From the NCBI RefSeq assembly GCF_008271295.1, contig NZ_VTOY01000007.1:1-64000 (forward strand): a DNA stretch of 64,000 nucleotides. Direction: 5' to 3'. The first letter of the stretch is position 1. Every line of letters begins with the position of its first letter. Position numbers and translations under genes: made by a program. This stretch comes from Pseudoselenomonas ruminis. Lineage in GTDB: Bacteria > Bacillota > Negativicutes > Selenomonadales > Selenomonadaceae. Positions 26,123 to 33,485 of this stretch are shown here, one piece after another. The notes below the pieces were generated by a model. That model saw only the letters and a program-made list of their open reading frames with translations, did not search any database and was not told the DNA's origin.

Positions 26123-27028
26123 ATGCCACTGGATAAGGAGCTCTCAAATTATTTAATGAAAGAAGGCATTTTCCAGCAAATGTTTGACGTCATCCGCCTA
26201 GTCGAGCAGGACGGACATTACGTCTGCAAATGCAATCACGATGGGTCCTGCACCATTACCGATGAAACCTGTTTTTCCGTCTGGGGCAAAAAACAGCGCT
26301 GCCACAACTGTGTATCGCGGCAAGCCTATGACGAAGAACGCCAGCACGTCAAATTCGAATACGCCAACAACCGGTATTTTTTTGTCATCGCCCGGCCCAT
26401 CTGGCTCCGAGGGAAAAAATACGCCATCGAATTCGTGATGGATGTCACCAACCAGTTCACACCAAACAATCCATCTGAAGGCAATTTTGTCATGAACCTG
26501 ATCCATGAACTCGAACGCGTCTCCTCACGCGACCCCTTTACCGGCTTATTCAACAAAAATTATCTGCAAAAAGAATTGACGCAAGCCTTAGCGAAGCGCC
26601 ATACAGAAGCCCAGTCCGACGCCCCGCTTTACCTTGCCATTTGGGACATCGACAATTTCAAGCAGGTCAACGATACCTATGGTCACGATATGGGCGACAA
26701 AATCCTCTTGCGTGCTGCCCAGGCCTTGCAGCGCGGCATAACCTCCGAAGACGGCATCACGGCCCGCTTTGGCGGCGATGAATTTATGATACTGTTTCAT
26801 AAGACCGACCGCAGCTATTGCGAGCATTTGCTGCGAGCTATCAAAAATGACATCGACCACCAGACCCACAGCGGCCTGCTTTGCAACGAATCTTCCTGTT
26901 TCCGCGTCTCCATCAGCTACGGACTAGCCGACGTTCATGCCTATCCCACAGCCGCCGAAGCCCTTCACGCCGCCGACCAGCAGCTTTATGCGCACAAGCG
27001 CAAAATCCATAAAAAGGATATTATTTAG
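26123..27028 (+). CDS. Diguanylate cyclase with an N-terminal cysteine cluster
   Basis: This 301-residue soluble protein has a GGDEF domain in residues 130-300, with GGDEF intact at 217-221, and DIDNFKQVND upstream. It should make cyclic di-GMP. There is no RxxD inhibitory site five residues before GGDEF. The N-terminal domain has six cysteines, C35, C37, C43, C50, C60 and C63, with RCHNCVSRQAY, which may hold an iron-sulfur or other redox site. The ATG follows AGGAGGAACTACT. It is transcribed away from narG, which hints at control by redox or respiration. The sensory role is inference. Confidence 0.88.
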   Translation: MPLDKELSNYLMKEGIFQQMFDVIRLVEQDGHYVCKCNHDGSCTITDETCFSVWGKKQRCHNCVSRQAYDEERQHVKFEYANNRYFFVIARPIWLRGKKYAIEFVMDVTNQFTPNNPSEGNFVMNLIHELERVSSRDPFTGLFNKNYLQKELTQALAKRHTEAQSDAPLYLAIWDIDNFKQVNDTYGHDMGDKILLRAAQALQRGITSEDGITARFGGDEFMILFHKTDRSYCEHLLRAIKNDIDHQTHSGLLCNESSCFRVSISYGLADVHAYPTAAEALHAADQQLYAHKRKIHKKDII

Positions 27029-27093
27029 AAGAAGGATTTTTCCCCTCCATCACGAAATAATACATTACCTAAAATGCTGAAGGAGGGATTCCT

Positions 27094-27396
27094 ATGGAAA
27101 AGCAAATAGCCGTCTGGCTCTTACAGCGCGGCTATGCCGATGACCTTGAGCAGGGCATCCGCTTTGCCCAAGCCTTGGCCAATAAAGAATGCACCGAGGA
27201 AATGCTGGACGCCCTCGGCCATAATATCGATGTATTCATGTCAGTCGGCGGACCGGTAACAGCCGATAATCTTCTGCCGTTTCTGCTCGACAAATACAAC
27301 ATGGCCAAAAAGCTCATCCACTTTTGGAACGAAAATCCCAAAGATACCAATGCGATTTTCTTTTTCAATGAATGCCGCAAACATGGCATCAGCTAA
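27094..27396 (+). CDS. Small hypothetical protein following the GGDEF gene
   Basis: This 100-residue soluble, mostly helical protein has no membrane segment or recognised motif. It starts after GAAGGAGGGATTCCT and lies 65 bases downstream of the diguanylate cyclase gene, ahead of a strong terminator, so the two are probably co-transcribed. Features visible are a leucine-rich N-terminal helix (IAVWLLQRGYADDLEQGI) and an aromatic C terminus (LIHFWNENP, AIFFFNECRK). It could be a partner or effector of the cyclase. I do not recognise the family. Confidence 0.75.
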   Translation: MEKQIAVWLLQRGYADDLEQGIRFAQALANKECTEEMLDALGHNIDVFMSVGGPVTADNLLPFLLDKYNMAKKLIHFWNENPKDTNAIFFFNECRKHGIS

Positions 27397-27408
27397 ACCG
27401 GCAACGAA

Positions 27409-27436
27409 GCCTTCCCACGTTCGGGAAGGCTTTTTT
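27409..27436 (+). terminator. Terminator of the GGDEF operon
   Basis: An 8-bp GCCTTCCC/GGGAAGGC stem is followed by TTTTTT. Confidence 0.9.
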
Positions 27437-27504
27437 CTATCCAAAATACTGTTCTTGCCACTTTTTATACTAACGATATGGAAAAACATTCGAGGCCGCG
27501 CTTC

Positions 27505-27704
27505 GCCGCCACTAGGGGCAGTACCAACACTACGCGGGAGATGTTTTCCTAAACGAAATTTTTATCTTTAATTAAGCATCGAAAAAATTCAAAACGCGCT
27601 TCGCTTGGACGATTACATTTTTTCGACGAACGGGGAAGATAAAAATTTCGTTCTTAACGGAAAACATCAAACGCTCCGTTTATGGCACTGCCCCTAGCGG
27701 TGGC
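27505..27704. repeat. Large imperfect palindrome of about 200 bp
   Basis: The left arm is about 27505-27587 and the right arm about 27618-27704, with some 30 bases between. Identical blocks shared by left arm and reversed right arm are CTAGGGGCAGT, GATGTTTTCC, ACGAAATTTTTATCTT and TCGAAAAAA. The arms differ by small substitutions and gaps, as in a decayed MITE-like element or a long hairpin RNA. No target-site duplication is clear at the ends. Confidence 0.8.
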
Positions 27705-27774
27705 TGAGGTTAGAACAAACACAAACTTTTGCCTCCCCCTCTTGGGAAAGCCGCTTCATGTCGGCACTCCCCCA

Positions 27775-27885
27775 GGCGTCAAGGGGCACAGTCCCATAAG
27801 CGCAGCCTTGACGTTCCGCGATAAGCAAGAAATTTTTGCCGCGGGTTGTCACCGGCGGAGCGTTGGTACTGTGTCCCTTGACGCC
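27775..27885. repeat. Second palindromic element of about 110 bp
   Basis: The outer arms read GGCGTCAAGGG-G-CACAGT and, reversed, GGCGTCAAGGG-A-CACAGT. The inner part has CCGCG/CGCGG and GCAA/TTGC around a central AAATTT. The arms are less alike in the middle. It lies 70 bases from the first palindrome, and both contain a GGGGCA..GT core. It is probably a related mobile or structural repeat. Confidence 0.7.
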
Positions 27886-28000
27886 GACGAAATGACTCGA
27901 ACGCTCCCCATAAATTAAAATTTTGTCTTTGGCAAAAGCGGACAAGAACGATATAATAAAATTATTCACTAAGCAATTCGGAAAAGAATGGAGAATCTGT

Positions 28001-29278
28001 GTGGAAAAATCGTCGAAAATCTATCAAGAATATGTAGCCATCCTCCGGCGGGAACTTGTGCCAGCCATGGGCTGCACCGAACCTATTGCCATCGCCTATT
28101 GTGCGGCCAAAGCCAGAGCTGCCTTAGGTGAGCTGCCGGACAAACTCGAGATTGCCGCCAGCGGCAACATCATCAAAAACGTCAAAAGCGTCGTCGTACC
28201 GAATACGGACGGCCGCAAAGGTATCGAAGCTGCCGCCGCTATCGGCGTCGTAGCTGGCGATGAGACCGCCGCCCTCGAAGTCATCGCCCACGCCAAAGAA
28301 GAAGACAAAGCAAAACTCGGGGACTATTTGGCAAGCACAGCCATCACCGTCACCTCTACCGAATCCGACCACGTCCTCGACATCATCGTAACCGCCAGCA
28401 AAGGCAGCAATACCGCCTGCGTCCGCATCGTCAACGAACATACCAACATCGTCGAAATCACCCGCAATGGGGAAATCCTCTTCCAAAAAGAAATCGTCGA
28501 TACGCCCGAAACAAACAAGCCAGACTATGATAGCCTGACCATCGAGGACATTTACGACTTTGCCATGACCTGTGACCTCGACGATGTCCGGGATATTCTC
28601 GAACGTCAAATCAAATATAACACGGCGATTGCCGCTGAGGGCCTCAAGAACAATTACGGTGCCAACATCGGTTCGACTCTGCGCAAAGCCTACGGGGATG
28701 ACATCCGCATCCGCGCCCGGGCCATCGCGGCCGCTGGCAGTGACGCCCGCATGAATGGCTGCGAACTGCCGGTCATCATCAACTCCGGCAGCGGCAATCA
28801 GGGCATGACGGTTTCCCTGCCAGTCATCGAATACGCCAAAGAAGTTGGCGCTGATGACGAAAAGTTATTGCGCGCGCTGGTTCTTTCCAACCTCGTTACG
28901 CTTCACGAAAAAGAAGGCATCGGCCGACTCTCCGCCTACTGCGGTGCCGTCAGCGCCGGTGCTGGTGCCGGTGCCGGCATCGCCTGGCTCTGCGGCGGCG
29001 ATTACAAAGCCGTCATCCACACGATTGTCAATGCACTGGCCATCACCTCCGGCATTGTCTGCGATGGCGCCAAAGCATCCTGCGCCGCTAAAATTGCCGC
29101 CGCCGTTGACGCCGGCATCTTAGGCTTTGAAATGTACCGCAACGGCCAACAGTTCTACGGTGGCGACGGCCTCGTACTAAAAGGCGTCGAAAACACCATC
29201 CGCAACATCAGCCGCCTCGGCCGCATCGGCATGAAAGAAACCGACAAAGAAATCATCAACATGATGATTGGCAAATAA
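28001..29278 (+). CDS. cyuA: L-cysteine desulfidase (CyuA/YhaM family)
   Basis: This 425-residue cytoplasmic enzyme is of the UPF0597/L-cysteine desulfidase family, related to the alpha chain of L-serine dehydratase. The N-terminal GCTEPIA carries a cluster cysteine. Others lie in YCGAVSAGAGAG and in CDGAKASCAAKIA, giving the cysteines of an oxygen-sensitive [4Fe-4S] centre. The family breaks L-cysteine into pyruvate, ammonia and sulfide. I take the GTG at 28001 as start, with GGAGA eight bases before it. It is a single-gene unit with a shared terminator. The adjacent palindromes lie upstream of its leader. Confidence 0.88.
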   Translation: MEKSSKIYQEYVAILRRELVPAMGCTEPIAIAYCAAKARAALGELPDKLEIAASGNIIKNVKSVVVPNTDGRKGIEAAAAIGVVAGDETAALEVIAHAKEEDKAKLGDYLASTAITVTSTESDHVLDIIVTASKGSNTACVRIVNEHTNIVEITRNGEILFQKEIVDTPETNKPDYDSLTIEDIYDFAMTCDLDDVRDILERQIKYNTAIAAEGLKNNYGANIGSTLRKAYGDDIRIRARAIAAAGSDARMNGCELPVIINSGSGNQGMTVSLPVIEYAKEVGADDEKLLRALVLSNLVTLHEKEGIGRLSAYCGAVSAGAGAGAGIAWLCGGDYKAVIHTIVNALAITSGIVCDGAKASCAAKIAAAVDAGILGFEMYRNGQQFYGGDGLVLKGVENTIRNISRLGRIGMKETDKEIINMMIGK

Positions 29279-29327
29279 AAAATGGATTGACTTGTCAAAA
29301 TAAAAATTGACAAGTCAATCCATTTTT
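29278..29327. terminator. Bidirectional terminator
   Basis: A stem of about 21 bp (29278-29298 with 29307-29327) and an 8-base loop separate two convergent genes. T-runs follow on both strands. Confidence 0.9.
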
Positions 29328-29334
29328 ATTTGCG

Positions 29335-30207
29335 TCAATTATTCGCGGCGGCTTTTGCCATTTGCTTTAGAATGGATATTGCCCGCCCGCGGCTTGAATA
29401 ATTTTCGGTCATTCCCACCAGAATAAAATGCTTGCCGGGCTGATAAACGATGCCGCCATCGTCATAAAGGCCATAAAGCTCTCCGGTTTTATGACAAATC
29501 ATAACGCCCGGAAGCGCCGCCGGAAAACATTCCGTATCTGTCTGGCCTTCCAAATAACCGAGCATCACATCGTCAAGTTCAGGACTCACACAATTCCTAT
29601 GGTATAGTTTCAGGAAAAAATGACCTAAATCATTGACCGAAGTATAATTTTCACGGCCTTCGGCTACGGCCTGGCTGTCCATCATCTTGCGCTGAAGAAT
29701 CGTATCGGCATAGTCATTGCGCTTAATGTAGGCATTGATTTCCTCCATGCCCAAAAGGTCAATCATCATATTCGTTGCCGTATTATCGCTTTCGGTAATC
29801 ATCAACCGCATGACGGTATCCAGCGTGAGTTCCGTTCCGCTGGCATAACCAGCCAATACACCAGCTCCGCCGACCTTGTCATAACTGTGCAAAACCAAAT
29901 TTTGGTAAAGCGACAGCTGGCCATCCCTAACCTTTTCCATCGCCGTACCCAAAATAAACACTTTAATCATACTGGCCGAACGCATCTGTTTTGACTGATA
30001 ACTGTACTCCTCGCGGTTTTCGCCTGGATACGCCACAAACAAAGCATATTGCGTGCTGTCTGAATTAGAAAGCGCTGTCACCGCCTGTGCCAGCGAATCA
30101 TTGCTGACCTTCGGCGAAGCCGCGGCCGCCGCTTTACCATATCCAGCTGGCAAAACCATTGCCAGCAGCCAAACCACCAAACAACCGATAACCGTAAAAC
30201 GCCGCAT
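29335..30207 (-). CDS. Secreted class A beta-lactamase-like serine hydrolase
   Basis: This 290-residue exported protein has a signal peptide over about residues 1-29. It keeps the active-site motifs of class A beta-lactamases and related serine peptidases: S79-M-I-K82 (SxxK), S140-D-N (SDN) and K240-T-G (KTG). The omega-loop region reads MMDSQAVAEGRENYTS, without a plain ExxLN motif, so lactam hydrolysis is uncertain. Proteins of this branch may instead cut or bind peptidoglycan. The ATG at 30207 follows GGAGG with a short gap. It starts 15 bases after the small secreted protein upstream. Confidence 0.87.
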   Translation of the reverse strand: MRRFTVIGCLVVWLLAMVLPAGYGKAAAAASPKVSNDSLAQAVTALSNSDSTQYALFVAYPGENREEYSYQSKQMRSASMIKVFILGTAMEKVRDGQLSLYQNLVLHSYDKVGGAGVLAGYASGTELTLDTVMRLMITESDNTATNMMIDLLGMEEINAYIKRNDYADTILQRKMMDSQAVAEGRENYTSVNDLGHFFLKLYHRNCVSPELDDVMLGYLEGQTDTECFPAALPGVMICHKTGELYGLYDDGGIVYQPGKHFILVGMTENYSSRGRAISILKQMAKAAANN

Positions 30208-30222
30208 CAACAAACCTCCACC

Positions 30223-30558
30223 TCAATAATTATTAACGACAAAGCGGTAAATATTGGCCGCAATCGGCGAAGCTCCGCCAAACACATAGCCATGGTAGCC
30301 TTCCGAATTGCGGTAATACGGACTGCCATTTGACGGATAGAACGAATAATAGAGGTAATTGCCCGCATTTTTAACCGTACAGCGGAATGTATACGGACTG
30401 CGGCTCGAAATACTTACCGACTGCGTGATAAGATACGCATCCGTTCCATCGGTATACGTTCCCATGTAATAGTCACCGGCCTCTGCCGGAGCCGCCGGTG
30501 CCGCCGCCAAAATCAGCGCCGCTGCCAGTAAAACCGCCGAAAACAATCGTTTAACCAT
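30223..30558 (-). CDS. Small secreted protein of unknown function
   Basis: This 111-residue protein has a clear signal peptide (VKRLFSAVLLAAALILAAAPAAPAEA). The mature domain is rich in tyrosine and serine, with DYYMGTYTDGTDAYLITQSV and a C terminus NIYRFVVNNY, and is probably all beta. The start at 30558 follows GAGGAGG. It stands just upstream of the beta-lactamase-like gene on the same strand and is probably co-transcribed with it. I believe similar small exported proteins occur in related Negativicutes, but I know of no function. Confidence 0.75.
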   Translation of the reverse strand: MVKRLFSAVLLAAALILAAAPAAPAEAGDYYMGTYTDGTDAYLITQSVSISSRSPYTFRCTVKNAGNYLYYSFYPSNGSPYYRNSEGYHGYVFGGASPIAANIYRFVVNNY

Positions 30559-30661
30559 AATACCTACCTCCTCACTAGAAAACATTATCCTTTATTCTCT
30601 TACTTCTACTTCGTCATCACCCCTGCATTTCCTTCCAATGTCCATAATTAATCCCAACAAA

Positions 30662-30701
30662 GACAGGACCTGCATATCCTCAAAGATATACAAGTCCTGT
30701 C
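30662..30701 (-). terminator. Hairpin after the zinc-ribbon gene
   Basis: GACAGGAC/GTCCTGTC outer arms and an inner ATATC/GATAT pair enclose a 6-base loop. The T-run is weak on the minus strand (TTTG). Confidence 0.6.
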
Positions 30702-30716
30702 CCCAAACAATTCTCT

Positions 30717-31172
30717 TTAAAATTTTTTCATTTTCAATCCTGCGGCTACAAATACGGCACCAAAAAAGAAGGAAACACCACCCCAAATCGGCAAATCTCC
30801 ATACGTTGATCCAGTACCAAACGTCATCAAGGAACCAAACCAATAAAATGCACCTGGCAACATTGTAACAATCTGGGATTTAGATTTCCGCGTTACCGCA
30901 CCAATAATACCAGCCAACAGCATACAAAAAGCCAGCATCATTCCACTTGTACCACTCGTTGCTCCATTATCCTGCAAAGCATTGCTTATTCCAGCTGCAC
31001 AAGATTGAAATAGAATCAATAAGCACAACACCATAGATATAACACTGATGATTAAACGTCCCGATGACCATACCGCCTTTTTTTCTTGCTGCCCGTTCGG
31101 CGTTGGGCTTCCACATCCTGGACAAAATGCCGCCTGCTCGGAGTATTCTTTACCACATTCTTTACAAAACAC
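30717..31172 (-). CDS. Zinc-ribbon membrane protein
   Basis: This 151-residue protein has an N-terminal zinc ribbon (FCKECGKEYSEQAAFCPGCG) followed by four hydrophobic segments: IISVISMVLCLLILF, MLAFCMLLAGIIGAV, MLPGAFYWFGSLM and GGVSFFFGAVFVAAGL. The start is a GTG at 31172 with GGAGGG before it. It stands 33 bases downstream of another zinc-ribbon protein on the same strand. No function is known to me. Confidence 0.75.
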   Translation of the reverse strand: MFCKECGKEYSEQAAFCPGCGSPTPNGQQEKKAVWSSGRLIISVISMVLCLLILFQSCAAGISNALQDNGATSGTSGMMLAFCMLLAGIIGAVTRKSKSQIVTMLPGAFYWFGSLMTFGTGSTYGDLPIWGGVSFFFGAVFVAAGLKMKKF

Positions 31173-31205
31173 AAGCTTTCCCTCCAAATTCCCAAAAACG
31201 ACCAA

Positions 31206-31787
31206 TTATTGCGCAGGTTCTACTTTATCCAATTGTAAATCATACCCCATGATATCGCCGACTTCACGAATCGTGCCATAAATAGTTACCATCTGTCCTT
31301 TTTTGAGTTTCAAAACACTCTCTTTTAACGCATCATTTTTACTATCAATCTTACAGGAGACATGAATCATGGAATAGTTTTTATCCGTACCATCGAGCGT
31401 GATATATTTCACGTCAGAATCAATATTCTGCAGCTTTCCTGTCATCTTAACGTTTTTCTTTTTGTAATTCTGATTTGCTGCTGCAGCATTTTCTTTTGCC
31501 TCTTTTATCAGAACATTTATATCGGCGTCCTCATACACCTTTTCCTTAGACTTCTGCTCCGGAGCCGAGGATGACGACGATGTTTTATTCGATTGGGATG
31601 AATTCTCCTTGCTGTCACTACCACAGCTATTCACGAACCCTATGAGTAAAAATAAAGCAACAATACCCAAACAACCTATTTTAAGTTTACTTTTCTTGCC
31701 GCTTCCAGCGCCTGTCGCTCCACATTTGGGGCAAAACTGAGATTCCTCTTCCATTTTTGCACCGCACTTCTCACAAAATTTAGCCAT
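31206..31787 (-). CDS. Zinc-ribbon protein with one membrane segment and an OB-fold-like outer domain
   Basis: This 193-residue protein has a zinc ribbon (FCEKCGAKMEEESQFCPKCG) at the N terminus and one hydrophobic segment (IGCLGIVALFLLIGFV, about residues 36-52). A serine-rich linker follows. The C-terminal domain (VKMTGKLQNI, KKGQMVTIYGTIRE) resembles the OB-fold domain found in such putative surface proteins. The ATG at 31787 follows AAGGAGGAGTTGCAA. Thirteen codons upstream is another in-frame ATG that begins with the same MAKFC codons (see the direct repeat). The role is unknown. Confidence 0.72.
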   Translation of the reverse strand: MAKFCEKCGAKMEEESQFCPKCGATGAGSGKKSKLKIGCLGIVALFLLIGFVNSCGSDSKENSSQSNKTSSSSSAPEQKSKEKVYEDADINVLIKEAKENAAAANQNYKKKNVKMTGKLQNIDSDVKYITLDGTDKNYSMIHVSCKIDSKNDALKESVLKLKKGQMVTIYGTIREVGDIMGYDLQLDKVEPAQ

Positions 31788-31826
31788 TTGCAACTCCTCC
31801 TTATGTATCTTGCAAAATTTAGCCAT
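31774..31826. repeat. 14-bp direct repeat at the start of a zinc-ribbon gene
   Basis: Copies at 31774-31787 and 31813-31826 (CAAAATTTAGCCAT on the plus strand) each encode, on the minus strand, ATG-GCT-AAA-TTT-TG, the first codons of the zinc-ribbon gene. They are 39 bases apart and in frame with each other. The ribosome site lies between them. Confidence 0.85.
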
Positions 31827-31968
31827 ACGTTTATACATATTCGGCTATGTGATTTATTTTCACTATTTCTACATAAAATACCTAAATTCCTCCTTATTTT
31901 TTAATTTTAAATCACGACTTTTTCATAATTTGATTACACACTATACTAATGAACAAGGAGTGATTCTT

Positions 31969-32319
31969 ATGGACATCACCGCTTGTCGATTGCGTGAGCT
32001 TCGCAAAACGAAGCAAATGTCACAGGAAGATATGGCAAAATATCTTGGTATCACTCGAACGGCTTATAATAAGTACGAAAGCGGCGTCATCCAGCCCACG
32101 CGAAAGCTTCGCGAACTATCTGCCCTGTTTGGTGTCAGTACGGACTACTTACTCGGACATGAGGAATCATCACTGGAAGCACAAATTCGCACCATGGATC
32201 AACGCGCTGGCAATCAATTGCAAAAATATCTTAAGCTTAGCGAATCAGGCAAAGACATTGTAGATATTACGCTTGACGCTGTGTACGAACGTGAAAACCG
32301 TCCGAATGATTCCCAATAG
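31969..32319 (+). CDS. XRE-family transcriptional regulator
   Basis: This 116-residue protein has an N-terminal helix-turn-helix of the Cro/CI type: LRELRKTKQMSQEDMAKYLGITRTAYNKYESGVIQPTRKL, about residues 8-50. The STDYLLGHE ending is typical of this group. The C-terminal half is a short helical stretch. The ATG is preceded by CAAGGAG. It is divergent from the zinc-ribbon genes at 30717-31787 and is a candidate regulator of them. A short hairpin (AGAACG/CGTTCT near 32344-32361) may end the transcript. Confidence 0.85.
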   Translation: MDITACRLRELRKTKQMSQEDMAKYLGITRTAYNKYESGVIQPTRKLRELSALFGVSTDYLLGHEESSLEAQIRTMDQRAGNQLQKYLKLSESGKDIVDITLDAVYERENRPNDSQ

Positions 32320-32390
32320 CACATTGCATTAAACCACCGATACAGAACGTAGAAAGGCGTTCTTATCTCTTTTCCAGCTCAAAAAATATT

Positions 32391-32444
32391 CGGCATACAA
32401 CAAGGCCCACGCACATTTCTGTGCGTGGGCCTTGTTGTATGCCG
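32391..32444 (-). terminator. Terminator with a perfect 25-bp stem
   Basis: Bases 32391-32415 pair perfectly with 32420-32444 around a GAAA tetraloop (minus strand), then AATATTTTTT. It ends the sugar-binding protein gene. The stem is much longer than needed and could also protect an RNA 3' end. Confidence 0.9.
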
Positions 32445-32453
32445 TTCCTGCTG

Positions 32454-33473
32454 TTATTTCACTTCACTGAGATTATCCTTATCGATAATCATCGGCGTGC
32501 AAAGGTACGCCGGGACAACAATTACCCCGTTGTTATACGATTTGACATCGTTGATATCCGGCTGGGTGCCTTCGACCACGGCTTTAATCATGCGGACGGT
32601 CTTGGCCACCAAAAGTTCCGGTGATTTATAAATCGTAATGGTCTGCTTGCCGCTCCGGATAGCATCGAGTGCCTGACTCTCCGCATCCTGACCGGTCAGC
32701 AGTGGCATTTCGCTATAGCCGCCCTTGGCGAGTGCATCGCGGATGCCGCCCGCCAGGCCATCATTCGGGGAAAGCACGACGTCAAGTTTAACGCCAGCGT
32801 CCGGCCCCTGCAGGAGCTTCGTCATACGCTCCGTTGCCCCTTCAGGCTTCCAGCCTTTGATTGCTACCTGGTCAAAACTCGTTTCCTTCGAGGGGATGAT
32901 GAGCTGGCCTTTATCAATATAAGGTTTCAGCACTTCCATCGCGCCATCGTAGAACACATGCGCATTGTTATCCGCTGGGTCACCAGCAAAGATTTCCATA
33001 TTGAACGGGCCTGCTCCCGTCTTCAGCTGAAGTTTTGCCTCGATGTATTCGCCCATGGCCTGCCCCACGGCCAGATTATCAAACGACGCATAATACGATA
33101 CGGCATCGGTATTCATAATCAGACGGTCAAAGGCAATGACTGCCACTTTTTTCTCCTTGGCTTCTGACAGCACATCTTTGAGTGCCGTGCTGTCAACTGC
33201 TCCGATAACCAGGCATTTCGGGCTCTCGGCCAGCTGTTTTTTGATCTGGTCAATCTGCTGCTCCGGCGTATCGGCAAACTGCAAGTCCACCGTATAGCCT
33301 TCTTTTTCGAGCATTTCTTTAATGGTCTGGCCGTTTTTCTGCCAGCTGCTTGACGAGTTGGCAAAGGCCACGGCTACTTTTTTGTTATTGGTATCGCTGC
33401 TGCCACAACCTCCAAGCACCAATGTGCTGATGACCAAGAGCGCCAGGCAGAGTATCGTGATAATTTTCTTCAT
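32454..33473 (-). CDS. Sugar-binding lipoprotein of the ribose/xylose periplasmic-binding family
   Basis: This 339-residue exported protein has a lipobox (LVLGGC, cysteine about residue 23). A type I periplasmic-binding domain follows (VAVAFANSSSSWQKNGQ, AVIAFDRLIMNTDAVSYYASFDN, VLSPNDGLAGG, TGQDAESQALDAI). It is like the galactose/xylose binding proteins ChvE and XylF. It follows a chemoreceptor gene by 12 bases in one operon. No ABC ATPase or permease is present nearby, so a role in sugar chemotaxis rather than transport is likely. The ATG follows AAGGAGACC. Confidence 0.9.
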   Translation of the reverse strand: MKKIITILCLALLVISTLVLGGCGSSDTNNKKVAVAFANSSSSWQKNGQTIKEMLEKEGYTVDLQFADTPEQQIDQIKKQLAESPKCLVIGAVDSTALKDVLSEAKEKKVAVIAFDRLIMNTDAVSYYASFDNLAVGQAMGEYIEAKLQLKTGAGPFNMEIFAGDPADNNAHVFYDGAMEVLKPYIDKGQLIIPSKETSFDQVAIKGWKPEGATERMTKLLQGPDAGVKLDVVLSPNDGLAGGIRDALAKGGYSEMPLLTGQDAESQALDAIRSGKQTITIYKSPELLVAKTVRMIKAVVEGTQPDINDVKSYNNGVIVVPAYLCTPMIIDKDNLSEVK

Positions 33474-33485
33474 TGCAAGGTCTCC

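Larger units (their letters stand above)
27437..28000. other. 564-base intergenic stretch with two palindromic elements
   Basis: No credible gene is seen here. The stretch holds two large inverted repeats (27505-27704 and 27775-27885), described separately, and the leader of the cysteine desulfidase gene. Open frames across it lack ribosome sites and read through the palindromes. Confidence 0.75.

Noticed and set aside
27437-28000. Short open frames across the palindromic region
   Set aside because: They run through the inverted repeats, lack ribosome sites and have no plausible protein features.
30592-30843. Minus-strand open frame of 83 codons overlapping the end of a zinc-ribbon gene
   Set aside because: It overlaps a better-supported gene in another frame, crosses a terminator hairpin and has no ribosome site.
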